Origin: Psettodes erumei
Lineage: Eukaryota > Chordata > Actinopteri > Pleuronectiformes > Psettodidae
Length of the DNA stretch: 64,000 nt
NCBI GenBank assembly: GCA_016785225.1
Contig: JAFBJZ010000654.1
Location: forward strand, 98,328 to 162,327
Reading direction: 5' to 3'
Every line of letters begins with the position of its first letter. The first letter of the stretch is position 1. This document shows, piece after piece, positions 37,101 through 50,810 of the stretch. The notes beneath the pieces are model-generated. The model made no database searches. It was not told the DNA's origin and was given only the letters and a program-made list of their open reading frames with translations. Position numbers and translations under genes: made by a program.

Positions 37101-40100
37101 TTCTCTGTGGCATTAAGTTTGCAATAAAAGCATTTTGTGGGTTTTATCTGTTAATATCATCTGATTGATGCCTCCTGTAAGCACCTGTGCAATAAGTATC
37201 CTGCAGGAAGGAAATCACCCTCCAAAAATGAAACCCCTTCACTGTTATCAAGAGCCTCGTTTTTAATTGCTCAAGCACCCTGCAGGGAGTTCAGCTGGAA
37301 TAATGACCAGCTTGCTACACATTACTCTTTCGCTGTGCAAATCACAACATGAAGGGGTGGGAAGAATAACAACAACATCTGTGCAATGTAATGCAATTCA
37401 ATACAATAACCCTTAGAGATGGTGCCTTTGTTGAGCCGATGTAGTCACAATGCTTAAGATTTTCATAACTCTGATTGTGATGATTTATGGCCATGTTTTT
37501 TCAGCAACAGCAAGTAGAGACAATAAAAAATAAATAACAACGTATGACTGCAATTATTGATAGAAAACCCAATTACAAACTAAAGAAATTGTAGTTTTTG
37601 GACAGCAGTCCGTTTTTTAAAGAATACAGCCACAGTGAGCTGTGGGAGGAAGAGTTGGAGGTGACACTTAATTATTGACAGACTTCCTCACTGTACGCAG
37701 ATACAGTGGCTGTATTTCTGACAAAGCAATGAGGGTCTGCTGCCTCCACTATTCTGGGAGACCTGTGGTGCCCAGCTACACATGTTGTTGCCATGGTAAC
37801 CACGGGTCTCGCAGGAGCAACAAGGAATGAAATATTAAGGATTATAACTTAAGGTCTAATGGTAACCATGGTTGGTACTCGTGTGGTCGCACATTGTCGT
37901 CATTGCCCTCAGTGTGTTAGATTTCCTACTATACTTAAAAATAACCATACCACAGTGAATCATAGTCTTTTACAAGTAAAAGTTCAAAAGTACAAAAGTA
38001 TTAACAGACTTAAAATACCAAAAGCTAGAAAAGTAATCATGCAGAATGGTCCATTTCAGAATATATACTGTATAAGTGGATTATGATTATTGATACACTG
38101 ATGTGTACATAGAAATACTTATGTTCGACCACAGGCTGTTGTCTCTGTCTCTCTGTCTCTCATGTGAATGAAAGAATAATAGTTGAGGAAAATACAACCA
38201 ATCACACAGTTTGCACTCGACTACAAAGTTCACAGTAAATTAAGTGGCTTTGCATCTCCTGATGGCTCCTCAAAGTCCAGAGCACAAAACAACTATGAGT
38301 TCAACCACTCCATTTGGCATCCCAAATTAAATTTGCCCAAATGCACTCTAATGGAGCCCTAAATGTCCTCTGCTAAAAGACTGCACAGTAATAACTTGGT
38401 ACAGTTGCGCTCATTTAAAATGTTTTCCTACTATGCCAAACCTTCATCTGAAAAGAACATGATAACTGCTTTCTGACTTGCCGGTGGAAATTAACTTGCA
38501 ATGTTGTCGTGGCTGTGGCTAAATATATTCATTTCTTGCAAATGACAGTAATAATAACATCAGATGACAATGACATGTACAATCAGTGCAGCACACTGTT
38601 TCATGCAATCATTTTATATTTTTGTAATTTAATTCTAAATGTGCAGATCTAATCTCAAATACTAGAAGTTGCAATCTTATGCTGAAAATAAAAAAAGACT
38701 GAATTGCTTTATTATCTAGAAATATTTAATGTTGCCTGGCAACAGTCGCAACTCAGATAAAATGCTTTGATGCAAAGCAATACATTCATGATGTTTTGAA
38801 AGGGAATGTTCATGCAGAGAAATAAACACTGAAGGAGACTGAGACATGCACCTTTGCCTGAGACGTGATTAGAGGCTGCATCCACTTAGTCCAGAGCAAT
38901 TAGCTCAAGGGCAATACAACTGACTGCTTACACTTCAAGTTGTCTAAAAAGTACCCATTTTCTCATTGCCACTATAGCTTGTTGTATTTAATGTATCACA
39001 AAACACATATTTATTTATGTCCTGGTTGCTTTCCAGAACCATTTTTGCCTTCTAGTCAAACATTGTTCCGGGAAATTCCATGCTGCAAGAAAGGATCCAG
39101 ACACTAAATTTAAAAAAAGCTGGGAGAAACTCAGACTGAGAGGTCGTCTCCCCCCTTCAGACATACAGGCTGCCGTCAAACTCGACAGCAGAGAGCTTCC
39201 ACCGCTCGCGTCTTTTTTAAACTTGCTCATTTTGCCTAATCCAAGCTGATCCACGGGGACGAAAACAAAGCATCCACACCTGTCTCTCCCCATCTTGCTC
39301 TGCCACAGAAACAGCTGTGACGGCCCACATGACCGTTGAATACAGCTTGACGGATCCTGACGCGATGTAGGATGATACTAATGTCGGACTATGACCAGCG
39401 TGTGTGTTTGTGTGTGTGTGTGTGACTGGGGAAGAAAAGCAGGAGAGAGAGAAGGCTTTAGCTCACCATATCGATGGATGACACCGGCCCGATGCTGTTG
39501 ACATATATGCCCACGTCGATGACTGTTGGTTTCACTGCAAGAGCCAGAGGGAAGGAGAGTGAGTGATGGCGGCTGCACATTATTGTAGGTGGGATTACAT
39601 GTGAGATTTATACATGCAATCTCTTTTATTTGTCACATGTCGGCATCTCCGTCCTGCAGTTATGTGTGACTGAGCCTGCAGTGCCTCTGTGGCCCACAAT
39701 CAGATCAGCGTTGCACTTGGAAACAATGATTATCATCATTCACAATGTCACCTTGACAAATAAAATTAATCTATTTCCCCTCTGACGGACGCGGAGCCAT
39801 CCATCCGTCCTTCCAGAGAGGAAAGATTCACGCTTTTGAAATCAGAAGTCATCGTGCTTCCTGGAGCAGTTACTGAGTTACCATGGCAATTAATGACATT
39901 TCCAGTCAGTATGTAGGATCCTGGCTAATTTGTGCTGGCAACAACATTTTAGATGCTTATGGGAAGCAAACATTGGAACATCAGAAATGTGTACCAGACA
40001 TAAATGATCCAACTGAGTTGTTTTTTTGTTGTTGTTGTTGTTGTTTTTTTCCTTTCTTGCTTGATTTCTGTTTCCTAAGTGTAAAAAGGCAAATTCTGTC

Positions 40101-43100
40101 TGACCAAACAAAATGTGAAGATGTTTTTTATAGGAAGAACCAGAGAAACTTTGATGTTAGCAAACAAACATTTCATAAAATATTCATATCACGGGTTTCA
40201 TGCATCACTCTGGCTGCAAGTGCTTTTCTTGTGTTCGCGTTTAACCCTTCTGTGCTGACCCGGATTCAATGTTTACCAGAAGAACTAGAAGTATTTACCA
40301 CTCCTCCACTCCTGGTGCTGCTAAATCTCCTACAATGCAGACCTTTATATACCTTATTGTCTGGCTTCCCTATAAGGCCAGTTTGTTTTACAAAAAAAGG
40401 AAACTTTGTGCAGCGGGCCACACAACACACAAAAAACTGTTTTAAAAAAATGGGTGACGTGAGGTGGCAAGTCGCCATTCGCTGCTGTTCTGGGCACCAA
40501 AGGTTTGAAGTTCTGCCAAGTGTCACAAATCTCTGTGGGAGCTGAAGTCTCTATGAAGAAAAATACCAAAAATATGTTAAGTCAAGAGGAGTGTGCTTCT
40601 TTGTTTGCACATGATATATTTTACAGGTGCACTCACAGCACTTTTGTGATTACCTAAACTCAGGGAAGGTCTTCCATCTCCACCTTTTAGCTGCACTGTA
40701 CAATTCAATTCTGAATTACTCAAGCATTTTTGCTGCCTCGCCCTTATTAGATATCCACCTCGCTTTAGCACATATCACAAACAGTTGCGTTCTTCACATG
40801 TTTCCACTCAGCTTATGGTGCCTTTGGTTCGCTATCCAACAAAAAGAGTGAGGAATGCTGGTTGATACATTAAAAGACGGGAGCAGAGGAAAACAGACTG
40901 TACAAACAGAAGCTGTTACTGTAGTGTTCTGGATGTTTCTGCAGACAGCGGCACTGTCGATGAAGAGCACTAAGCAGATGTAATAATGTTGTCACATGCT
41001 ACTTAATGAATCCATGATCCGCGTCACATTCATTTCGTGGGTTCTTTGGGGTTCACTGACGTTGAAGACTGTCTGTGTTGTTCAGTATTGTTAAATTAGC
41101 TGTGATGTAAATACGAATCACTGAGCTGAAATACATGCGGGTGTGTGTTATGTCCCCCGAGCACCTGCTGTGCTGGACCGCTGATGCAAACAGTTGTGAT
41201 TGGTGGAGGCCTGCTGGGAGGCGTTGACTCGGTTCCAACAGCATGTTCCGCTCCACCAACCGGACAATGAGGGACAACAATGCAGTAGATTTTTTTTTCT
41301 TTGGCAGCTATTCAGCTTTGTGCCTACAGATATGTTCTGTGGTTTTCACTGAATGAATCCAGTTTCCATAAAAACTCTCAGCAGCTACTGGACGGATTTT
41401 CTTTAGATCCGATGACAAACCCAAACAGAGCTCAGACCAGGGGGTCTATTTTCAATCCGGTTTGATGGCTACAACAGTCGTGTTAACTGCAGCGGATCTA
41501 CAGACTGGATACGCACTTGAACTTCTGCACACACTGCAAACAACAAGACATCATCCCTCACTGGCTCATCATCCACAAACACTACGAGCTCAATGCTGCT
41601 TCCACAGAAATGACCGGTGGCACCACTATCAGCAGCTGAGTCCAGGTCTCCTGAGTGGAACACAAAGGTATTTTGACCCCATAATACCCTTGAGGCTCAA
41701 AACAGAAATATTTCTGATGGATTTATGCTTTTGATCATTTTCAAGACACTGTGGGAGCTCCTGTGGGCTTCTGTCCAGTCAGTGACCAGCACCTCTAACC
41801 TTATTTTGAGTACTGCCTGGCACAGTTTACTGGGCATCAGGCCCAGGTTCAGGCTCAGAATCAAATGTTTATTGTCAATTTGTGGAAATTGGCAGTGAAG
41901 GCAACCAGCACAACAGATAAGGCCCAAATTACAGAGCAAAACACAGGATGCAGCCATTGTTCATTCAGGGTAACCAGGGGCTGGAGGGCACACTGGGAAA
42001 CCCCTGGATGCACTGCCAGTCTCAACACAACACAGAGACAGACAGAGATAAACAATATTCACACATTTGGCCAATGCAGACTAGTCCAACTCATCTTCGC
42101 ATTATGTGGCAGAAGCAGCTGAGGGAAGCCCAGGTGACACTGAGAATTACTGTCCCTCCCATGAGACCCATTTACAGCCGAAATGGAGAAAACTGAAGGG
42201 CCATGGGAAGCACTGATCTGCTACAATGTGGGGAAACTGGGACAACCTGGATGTAGTGATCAGTGCGACACGGATGGAAACAACTGCAGTGCAGCGCAAC
42301 ACAAACACAAAGTCAATCTGATGGTGATGATGCACAGGCAATGAGGACATGCTCTGCTGTTTCCTTGTCTTCTCATGCTTCTGGTTTGAGAGTTTGTTTT
42401 GGTCTCTTTCATCTCTACAGGAGCAAAATAAAAGTTGGAAATAAACCAGCCTCTAATCAGTATGGGAAGAAAAAACTAAACATCTGGCTATCTAGCAATC
42501 TGTTGACCCAGTTATCCACTTGTAATGGACCGACCACAATCCACAGAGGCCAGATGAATTCATGCTCTTCATGTTACTCAACCTCCTCCTCCTCATCTTG
42601 CATTTCAGAAAAGCATGACAGGCCCCATCTGTATTACCAAATTACCCTGTGGGCCTCGATTAAGAAGAAATGGCTTTTATGCCTGCTTGGCCTGGCTGGC
42701 ATGACAAAAGCAGTGTGTGTGTTGTTGGTTCCAGCACACGCACACACAGACACACACACACCCAGCTGGACATATCCCAGCTGACCGTTCAACTCCCTTA
42801 TGTTCAGTGTCTAAGACGTACTGCAGGCCTCAGTGGGCTGGCAAACGCCATCCCAAGGGTTAGCCTCACATCTTCGTTCTTGCTTACAGAGTAAATGTGC
42901 CATAAAATAATTCACCACATCCTACAGTATTCACAAGCTCACCACAAAGTGTTTACATCACAAAATAACCACTGCTAACTGCATAGTTACAAGGCAAAAA
43001 AGTACCTACTGTATATTTGGTCAAAATGCAGCTATAAAGCCTACTGGAGATTAAAAAAACCCTAATTTTCTCTCTGTAATTCAGAATTATTAATTTAGAT

Positions 43101-46100
43101 GAACTGCTTAGTTAAGCTATTTTAAATGGACGAGAAGTCTGAAAGGACATATTTTGTTTGTATATACTGCTTTTTATTGAGCTTTTTTGCCTCACATCCC
43201 CTGAAGATTGTCTGAAAGCAGAGTGCAGTGTCTGCACTTTTTACCCAGGTAATATTTGGAGTCAGTGACAATGTTTTGTAATCACCATGAAAGGCATTAA
43301 ATAGAGGCATTATTGTCCTTTCTATTTGTTACGCAGTTTGCTGGCCAGCCTGAAAAGTTTTTAATAGCTACGCTGCTCTGTAATTTGTCATGCGGCACTG
43401 TAAGATAAGCGTATCATTCCTGTGAAACATGCAATAAAGCCCCTTCACTTCTTTGTGTAAACCCTGCAGTGGGAGAAGCTTAGCTTTGACAATCAGCAAC
43501 GTCGAATGTCTGTCTTCACTTAGGATAAATATTTCTGCATGTTCATCTGGATTATTTCAGTGGCAGCAGCACAGTCAGCATGTAACGACAGCCTCTCTCC
43601 ATCATTCCCCTTCAGGTCACAGTTATGGCTAATATGGATCCACGAGAGCGCAGTCTCTACACATTGTAATCCATCACGCCATGCTCGGGCACAGCCCATG
43701 GCATCCACAGTAATCACACATGATGTCATTCATGACCTCTCTGGCCCCCTGTTACGGACCATGGCGGTACTACTATGTACTGTGTGTGTTTGTCAGGTCA
43801 TTGTCCATCTCTCTGTCTCTCTGTCTGTCTGCCTAAGGACAGGCTTTGTCACCAGGAGATCCTCACAACCGTACAAGACGAGGTCACAATACGTTACTCA
43901 ACTTTATAATTCAGGCAGCAGGTAGTGCAGCTGTCATAGACCACACCCTCAGCAGCTTACCACCACTCAACAGTCGTGTTCAGTTAGACACAACCTGGCC
44001 CACATTTCAGCCCATTTCCTGCTGGGTCCTTGACCTTCCAGTCACTGATCTCACATGTTAACAGACTTCGGTAAACGTACGTTTATCTCAGTCTGCCGGG
44101 TGGTGCGACACTGAACAGCATACTTTTGCTGTGGGCCTGAAGTCATCAGTGGTGTAATTACTGCCACGCTCGTCATAACGTAACTCATAAATATGAGCCG
44201 ACAACAGGATTATTTGTGTCAGCCCCCTGGTGGTAAAACACAAGTAGGCCATGCAGCACTTCTTCATGGGCTCCCCAAACTCCCTTCTGGCATTCCTAAC
44301 CCTAACCCTCAAGTGCAGACTTGGTAGCAAGTCCACTGATGCTGGTTTCCTTTTCTATTCTGGTCTGGAAACATTACAGGTTGGTCACAACATAAATGTA
44401 AACAAGTGGACATGCCTGCTTATTTACTTCTAATATGAGCATGGCATTAAACAACATGTAATTAGCATTGTGATAATTTGCCTCTACATATTATAATGAC
44501 AGGGTTAGCACAGTGGCAGCCAATCTTTATGGATGTGACAGCACTTCTCTGCCTGCATGGCGTCCCAGGAACACGCACAGACACAAATCACTGATTACAG
44601 TAAAGTTGATGGATATTATTTACTTAACATCTGAGACAAAATGTCAGGGCACACCTCAACTCAGACAAAGGTTCTTCGAAAACCACTTGACAATGAAACA
44701 GAGATACAGGAGCAGAAAATAGAGACATGTTTTTTTTTCAAGCATGTTCGAATGGTATTTTTAATTGTGCCCACACCTGTATGTTAAATAGGAATGACAA
44801 TTCATTCAGTATTCATAAATGAATGGTGCAAATGACCCATCAGTCATTCAGTCATTTTTCTATGATTTTTTTCTTGCTTAAAACTTTGAAACTCTTGGTA
44901 TGTGTTTAAATGAATAATGTTTTTACATGCATACAAGTTATACTTAGGTCCCCCTCAGTTAATTCTGACGGCCTTCAGTCTGGTGACATCCCACCCCACT
45001 GGAATTAAACTCAACCAATGAGACCATTTATGCCCCTGAGACATGCTTAAATAACTAAAGCTACGTCCTGCCTGTGGCAAGCAGCAGCCAGAAATGATTT
45101 GCAATTGCTATATGACCCACATCTGCACATTTCAGCGGCTCTCCACTCCAAGGACGAGCTGCGGCCAGGCCATCTGCACCCCTGAGCGGGACATCAGCTG
45201 CAAACCCCACCACCACTGGGAAACCGTCATCCCTCAAACGCAGGTGATGTCGACTGCTGGAGTCTGAACAGCTGCATTGTCTGACAGCCGCTCCTCTGGC
45301 AGTCAGCACAGGTCCAACGGTAGAATCAGACAAGCAACAGTAATCTTGATAATGTAGCCTAAGTTAGCTGAGCAGGAAGGGTACAGTGGGAGCTTTTGAG
45401 AGCTGCTTGCTGGGGCCGAAAACATGAGAGCCATGCGAGCTGCTGCCAAGCAGACAATAAGGCTGCAAAGCTCTGACCTGCAGATTCAAACGATAATGTT
45501 CAAGAGGGTCACATAGCAAACACCTTTCACACAGACACACTGTTTTTACACCATTCTATACATTACAATTGTAAAAAAAACAAAAACAAAGCAGAAGCAA
45601 AGCAGCCACAGTTTCCCTTTTCTGCTATGATGTTGCCCTTGAACGAGGATGCTAATGTCCGGCCAGCTGCAGCCGTCCTGAGCTGTGTATACTGTATATC
45701 TACATTCAATTCATACAATTCATTGAAAGCAGGGTTTCGCTGCCACATGTTTGCTCAGCAAATCTTCCCCCGCACCAACAAATATCACTTAAACTGAAGT
45801 CACTGGCTGACTCTCCGGACCACATTTCATTACACAAAGCAAGCAAACATGTTGTAGAAATGTGTGTCTAGTTCATTTCACTGGCTAGAGATAACAGATG
45901 ACATCAGGTGCTCCAAGGATTTGGAATTGGAAGAAAACTCATATAGTCATTTTATGAATGTGTAAAAGAAATGATGTAAGTCTTAATGAAAACATTTTCC
46001 CATCAGATATTTATTGACCTTCTGTGTATGTGTGTGGGCAGGCAGGTGGGGGGGCAGAGAAAGCACATACTGTACTGCATACCAGACTGCATCCAGAACC

Positions 46101-49100
46101 CTGAATCAAATATAACAGATGTGGGAAAAGAAGGAAGTTCTGCCTTAGGAGGTTTTAATGGGAAACAGGAGAAGGTATCACTGCTTACGAATCACCACCC
46201 AGCAGTCACACGGCAACAACAGGGGCGGGGATGCTCCTTACACACACACACCTCACCCATTTATGCAATCAATGAGAAGGGGATTTAATAAATTATCTTT
46301 ATATATTAAAGAACAATGAAATAACTGTAAGAACCTCTTATTCCTGCTACCGTTGTTAAATGAAGAGCATATCATCCATTTATTGTATTAATTACTGTGT
46401 GAATAGCCTGAACTGAGTGTGACTGTGACACAGAAGCGACTGCTCGGACATTCACACTGACTTTGTTCGCACACTGTTGAAGCTTACGGGGATGCAAACA
46501 TAGATATGAAATGAAAACCCTTTTGGCCCTGGCTCAGGCTAGTCCCAGGACACTGCAAGAATCACAACAGAATCTATTTATACTGCTAATAAGGCTTGGA
46601 CATCCACCATGACAGAGGTTAATGCTATAATCTCTTTGATAGGGGAACAGACAGAATATTAGTTATTTTTGTCACACACTGTTAAACTGAAGTCCTCAGT
46701 GACTACTTTTCCACAAGCAACTTTGTCACTTTAACACAAGAAAAACAAAAATTAAGAGACACCCCCGTCACAGCTGGAGACAATCTTGAGATTTAATTAG
46801 ATTTATGTGTCCATCAGGTAAACAATGAATTATGCATCATTTTGCTCCCCTGGTGAAATCACATGAATGGAAAATGCCTTACACCAAACAAGCGAATGCA
46901 GGGGATGAGATATTAGCAGTTCCAGACTTTCAGAAAAGATGCCACAGCTCTGTGTGTCCCCAAGGTGCCAAAAAATATGCAGGTAAACCCCCACCACCAC
47001 CACCACCACCACCATTATTCAGATTGGACAGTCTACATGAAAAATGAAAACACCCAAAAACCTAAATACATGGACAGTTTGAGTTTACAGTACAGAATCA
47101 GCATTATGATATGTTTGTGCATGTACACAGAGTTTCCAGTGGCTCTCTTACCCAGCCTCCACAGCACCCATGCTAACATCAAACACGGATGGCAAAGCTG
47201 AGCAAACATAAATAAACATGAACCTTTGACTATTATGTAATAACCCAGAAGGGATTATGAAAACAAATAGCAGCAGCTATGGACACAACCTACAATGTCT
47301 TTCTACGAGTCAACCACTTTCATATTTCACAGTGTTTTAGATTTGTCAGAGCAGTGTTTTTCTGTCTGGTGTGAGTGATATTTCTTCCCGATTGCACCAG
47401 ATGTGAGTAAATGTTGTGCAAACAGAAGTAAGCAGAAGCCTGTACCTGTTTGATTTTTTTTTCTTTTTGGTTTGGTTAACTTTCCCCTTCATTTAGTACA
47501 ATCAGGGATAAATATCATCATCAGAGAAGATCTGCTCTGACAACATGGTCCGTTAGTTCTCCAACGTCATTCCACTAAATCACTTAGGCTTAACTGGAAA
47601 TACAAACTACACAGGTGCTAGCTCCCCCCCCTTTTTTTCCTAAAGATTATTCACCCCTCCCAAATCCCTGGCTAACCACTGGTGCTTTGGTTGGACGGAA
47701 CATGGGAGACACCGATGGAAATCGATTTTAAATGGTTAGAGCTCACAGGGACGGGAAATGTGTCGGCCATGATCCAGACCCAGGTCGGTCTGATTACCAC
47801 CTAATGCACTTCACTATGGTACCAGCTCCAGTTTTAAAGCTCGACGTGATTGCTTGGCCGTTCCTTTGTGGTTTCTCATTAACTCCGGGACACTGAAGGA
47901 ATGAAAGGTGAATGCAACCTCTCTTTTGAGACGAATGCATTTCAAGAGAAGCTACATTTCGAGTCAAAGCCTTTGCTTTGCCTCCTCAGATGGTGTGTGT
48001 TTGTGTGTGTGTGCCCATTACAATGCAGCAGGAAAATGCATTAAATTACAAATACCTCTGTCAGCATACTTGTGCACACGCCGGTAGATCCATAATTTAA
48101 GGTGCTGAGGAGGAATGGAAATTCTAATTATTCTGCTCCAAACTATAATGAGATCATTTTATCTCTAAGTATAAGTTAATGTATTATGAGATCAACACAC
48201 AGGCAGACATCACCATGGCAACAGGCCAAACGCAGCACATGCAATGGACCACCGTGGCAAATGTCAATACACGACATGATACGGCTATCCACATGACAAA
48301 AGCATCCAGCTAAACTGCCCGTTTGAAGAAAACTTCTTCCTAAAATAAATCTTAAATCATGCAGTTTTCCTTAGACGCACAAACCGAGCAAGCAAGACAT
48401 TTGCATCACACAGTTCAGGAAAGGTTACTCCGTCCGCCAGCTTATGTGTGTGCAAGTGTGTACCCATTCACTGCTGCTTCCATGCATGTGCACCTAGTGT
48501 GCATGTGTGTGTGCGTGTGTGCGTGGGGCTCCTACACCTCCTTCCCGCAGGTGATTGTCAACTCGGCTAACCTGGCTCCCTTAGATGTGAGGTGAAGCGT
48601 TTGCCAGGACTCTAAACTCCTCTTCATCTAATGAAATGTCACTGGACTTGAAATATTGAGGCGGCTCATCTAAGAATTGTCCTTTCAGCCGCTGAGGTGT
48701 CACCGCTGTGCTAAATCTCAGCTCTGTGAGGCTCAAGGAGAAGAGGCCTGCCAGGGCCCAGGGGGCCTCAAAGCCACCAAAGATCTGAGCCAGAGGTGGG
48801 AAGAGTTTTTTACTACAGTGAAACCCGGATATCTTGAATTAGCACTTCCACCATTAGGATTCATCCTCCGGGGGCCCTTGAGTGTCAGCACAAAACTTCA
48901 CAGAGGACGTCAAGTGGCTGTGGAGATATCAGTCTGGATGTACAGTATATCTGCACAGAGTTAATGTTCCTCACACAACCAGTGTTCTGAAAAATGGCTG
49001 AAAACACACATAAGTCTTGATCATCAAATCAGCACCACTAAAAGTGAAGTATTCTACTATTAACCTCAGGGTTAACGCATAACTGTTAATTGAACTTTAC

Positions 49101-50773
49101 AGTTTAGGATCAGGGCGTCAATGGGGTTTTAAACTGGTGTCCTTTCTATTCAGAAGTGCCCGCACTTTTATTTAATGTAAAAAGACCGTTTATTTTAAAT
49201 ACCTCTTAATATTCTCAACTGATTTTGATCCAGCTGTTACATGATGGAAATGATGTTAATAAAATATTAAGCCAATTCATTAACTGGATCTAATGATTTG
49301 AATGTTACGCTTTCAGTCGGAAAATTGACAATTAGCAAAGAGGACCGCACACAGTTTTTCAGCAAGAGCCTGGGTGCATGGTTATAAATTTTAAATAAGG
49401 ATCAGGCTACATTTAATGGTTATTTGACTGTGTCTCTTCTAGGTTGTTGATTGTGTCACTGTTAAGAAATTGTAATGCAGAGTTAGAAAGTGGAAGTCAA
49501 AGCACAGCAGGTTTTGCACATTCTGGATCCAGTAGCCTTGTGATCTTTTAAAGAAGCTGTTCATTAGTGAAAGGCAGCACGACTCAAAAAACACACCACT
49601 GTTTTTCACTTTCCACCTTCTCAGGCAAACATGCATCTTCAGATTCAAGAGATCAAGGAGCCAGGAGAGCAGCGTCAAGAGATGGAAGTTACTTGGGGAT
49701 ATGTGAGAAAAATAAAACTCATGTCTTTCATGTGTCTTTTGCACACAACTGCAGCTGTTGATGCTTTTCACTCACAGTCATAAAACCACACTGAGGAGTG
49801 TGTTGAGTGCCAAGACTAATGGGACGTCGTACTGACCCAAAGCTCAGAGAAACCCCATTACCAAAGCAGGAAAACTCCCTGGAATAAGTCATATCACAGG
49901 GTTTAATTATTCCTGAGCTGGGTGGGAAGAACATCTTGCGCTGACTGATTTCCAAGGATTTTTTTTAAAATCTGCTCTTTGCTCAACCGCATCTTTCAGA
50001 ACAGGAAACTAAATTACTCCCATTATTTGCACACCATGAGATGGTGAGAGTCTTTATCAATTATTACACCTCCAACACAGACATTCCAAACTAATTGCAT
50101 GACAAATACAACATTAAACATAGACAGTTTTACATTACTTTCTCATGGGTAAACTATAAAAGTATGAGTTTTATGAAAAGTATATACTGCATATGACATG
50201 GAGGAAAGGTCACCACAGTCAGTTGTCATTATTCAGAGGGAGAAGAGAACATAAACCCAGCCTGAATTTTCTAAGCAAAATAATGTCAAGATCCTTCAAA
50301 TCGGATTTCCACTGGTTTGATGCTTTAATAAAACAAGGGATACATCTAAATCTTTGATCAAACAAGGGGGAACGCAGGGCTGCTGACATTTACTGTACAA
50401 GGATATGAGCAGAATTCACTCAGACCAAACACTGCGGTGTGTACATCCCATTCTCCGCTCTTGCATTTCCGCCGTGGAGTGATTGAATGTGACATGACTT
50501 CCGAATTGGATCTGCAACACTTTAATGTAGGAAGCAAAGTGGGTCAAAATTTCCCTTGCATTTGAAAAACTCTCAAATCTGGACCACAGATATGGTCATG
50601 AATTACGTAGCAATTTACAGTAAATGACAGTGAGTGGGGGGGTTAAAGGGGAAGCACAGGCAGGATCGGGTGGGAATGGAGGGAGAGAGACACAGAGAAA
50701 CAGATGGAAAAAGAGGGGGAAGGAAACAGCTGCAAACCAGTGATTTCTGAGCTGCTTTGGTTTCTATTTCCAA

Positions 50774-50810
<37 letters not shown>

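Larger units (their letters stand above)
26451..39466 (-). other. gabrg3 intron 3
   Basis: 13.0 kb. Holds three microsatellites and the repeat at 37967. A purine-rich stretch covers 30210-30340. No gene recognised on either strand. Confidence 0.75.

Noticed and set aside
39883..40545. 220-codon plus-strand open frame in gabrg3 intron 2
   Set aside because: Runs through a GTT microsatellite (cysteine run). It has no recognisable domain, GC3 bias or splice context. Long chance frames are expected in 64 kb of six-frame sequence.
44294..44312. Telomere-like CCTAACCCTAACCCT
   Set aside because: Only about two and a half units, too short to argue for an interstitial telomeric array.
45061..45333. 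GC-rich 90-codon minus-strand frame in intron 2
   Set aside because: Considered as a captured exon, but no splice sites in frame and no recognisable protein on either strand.
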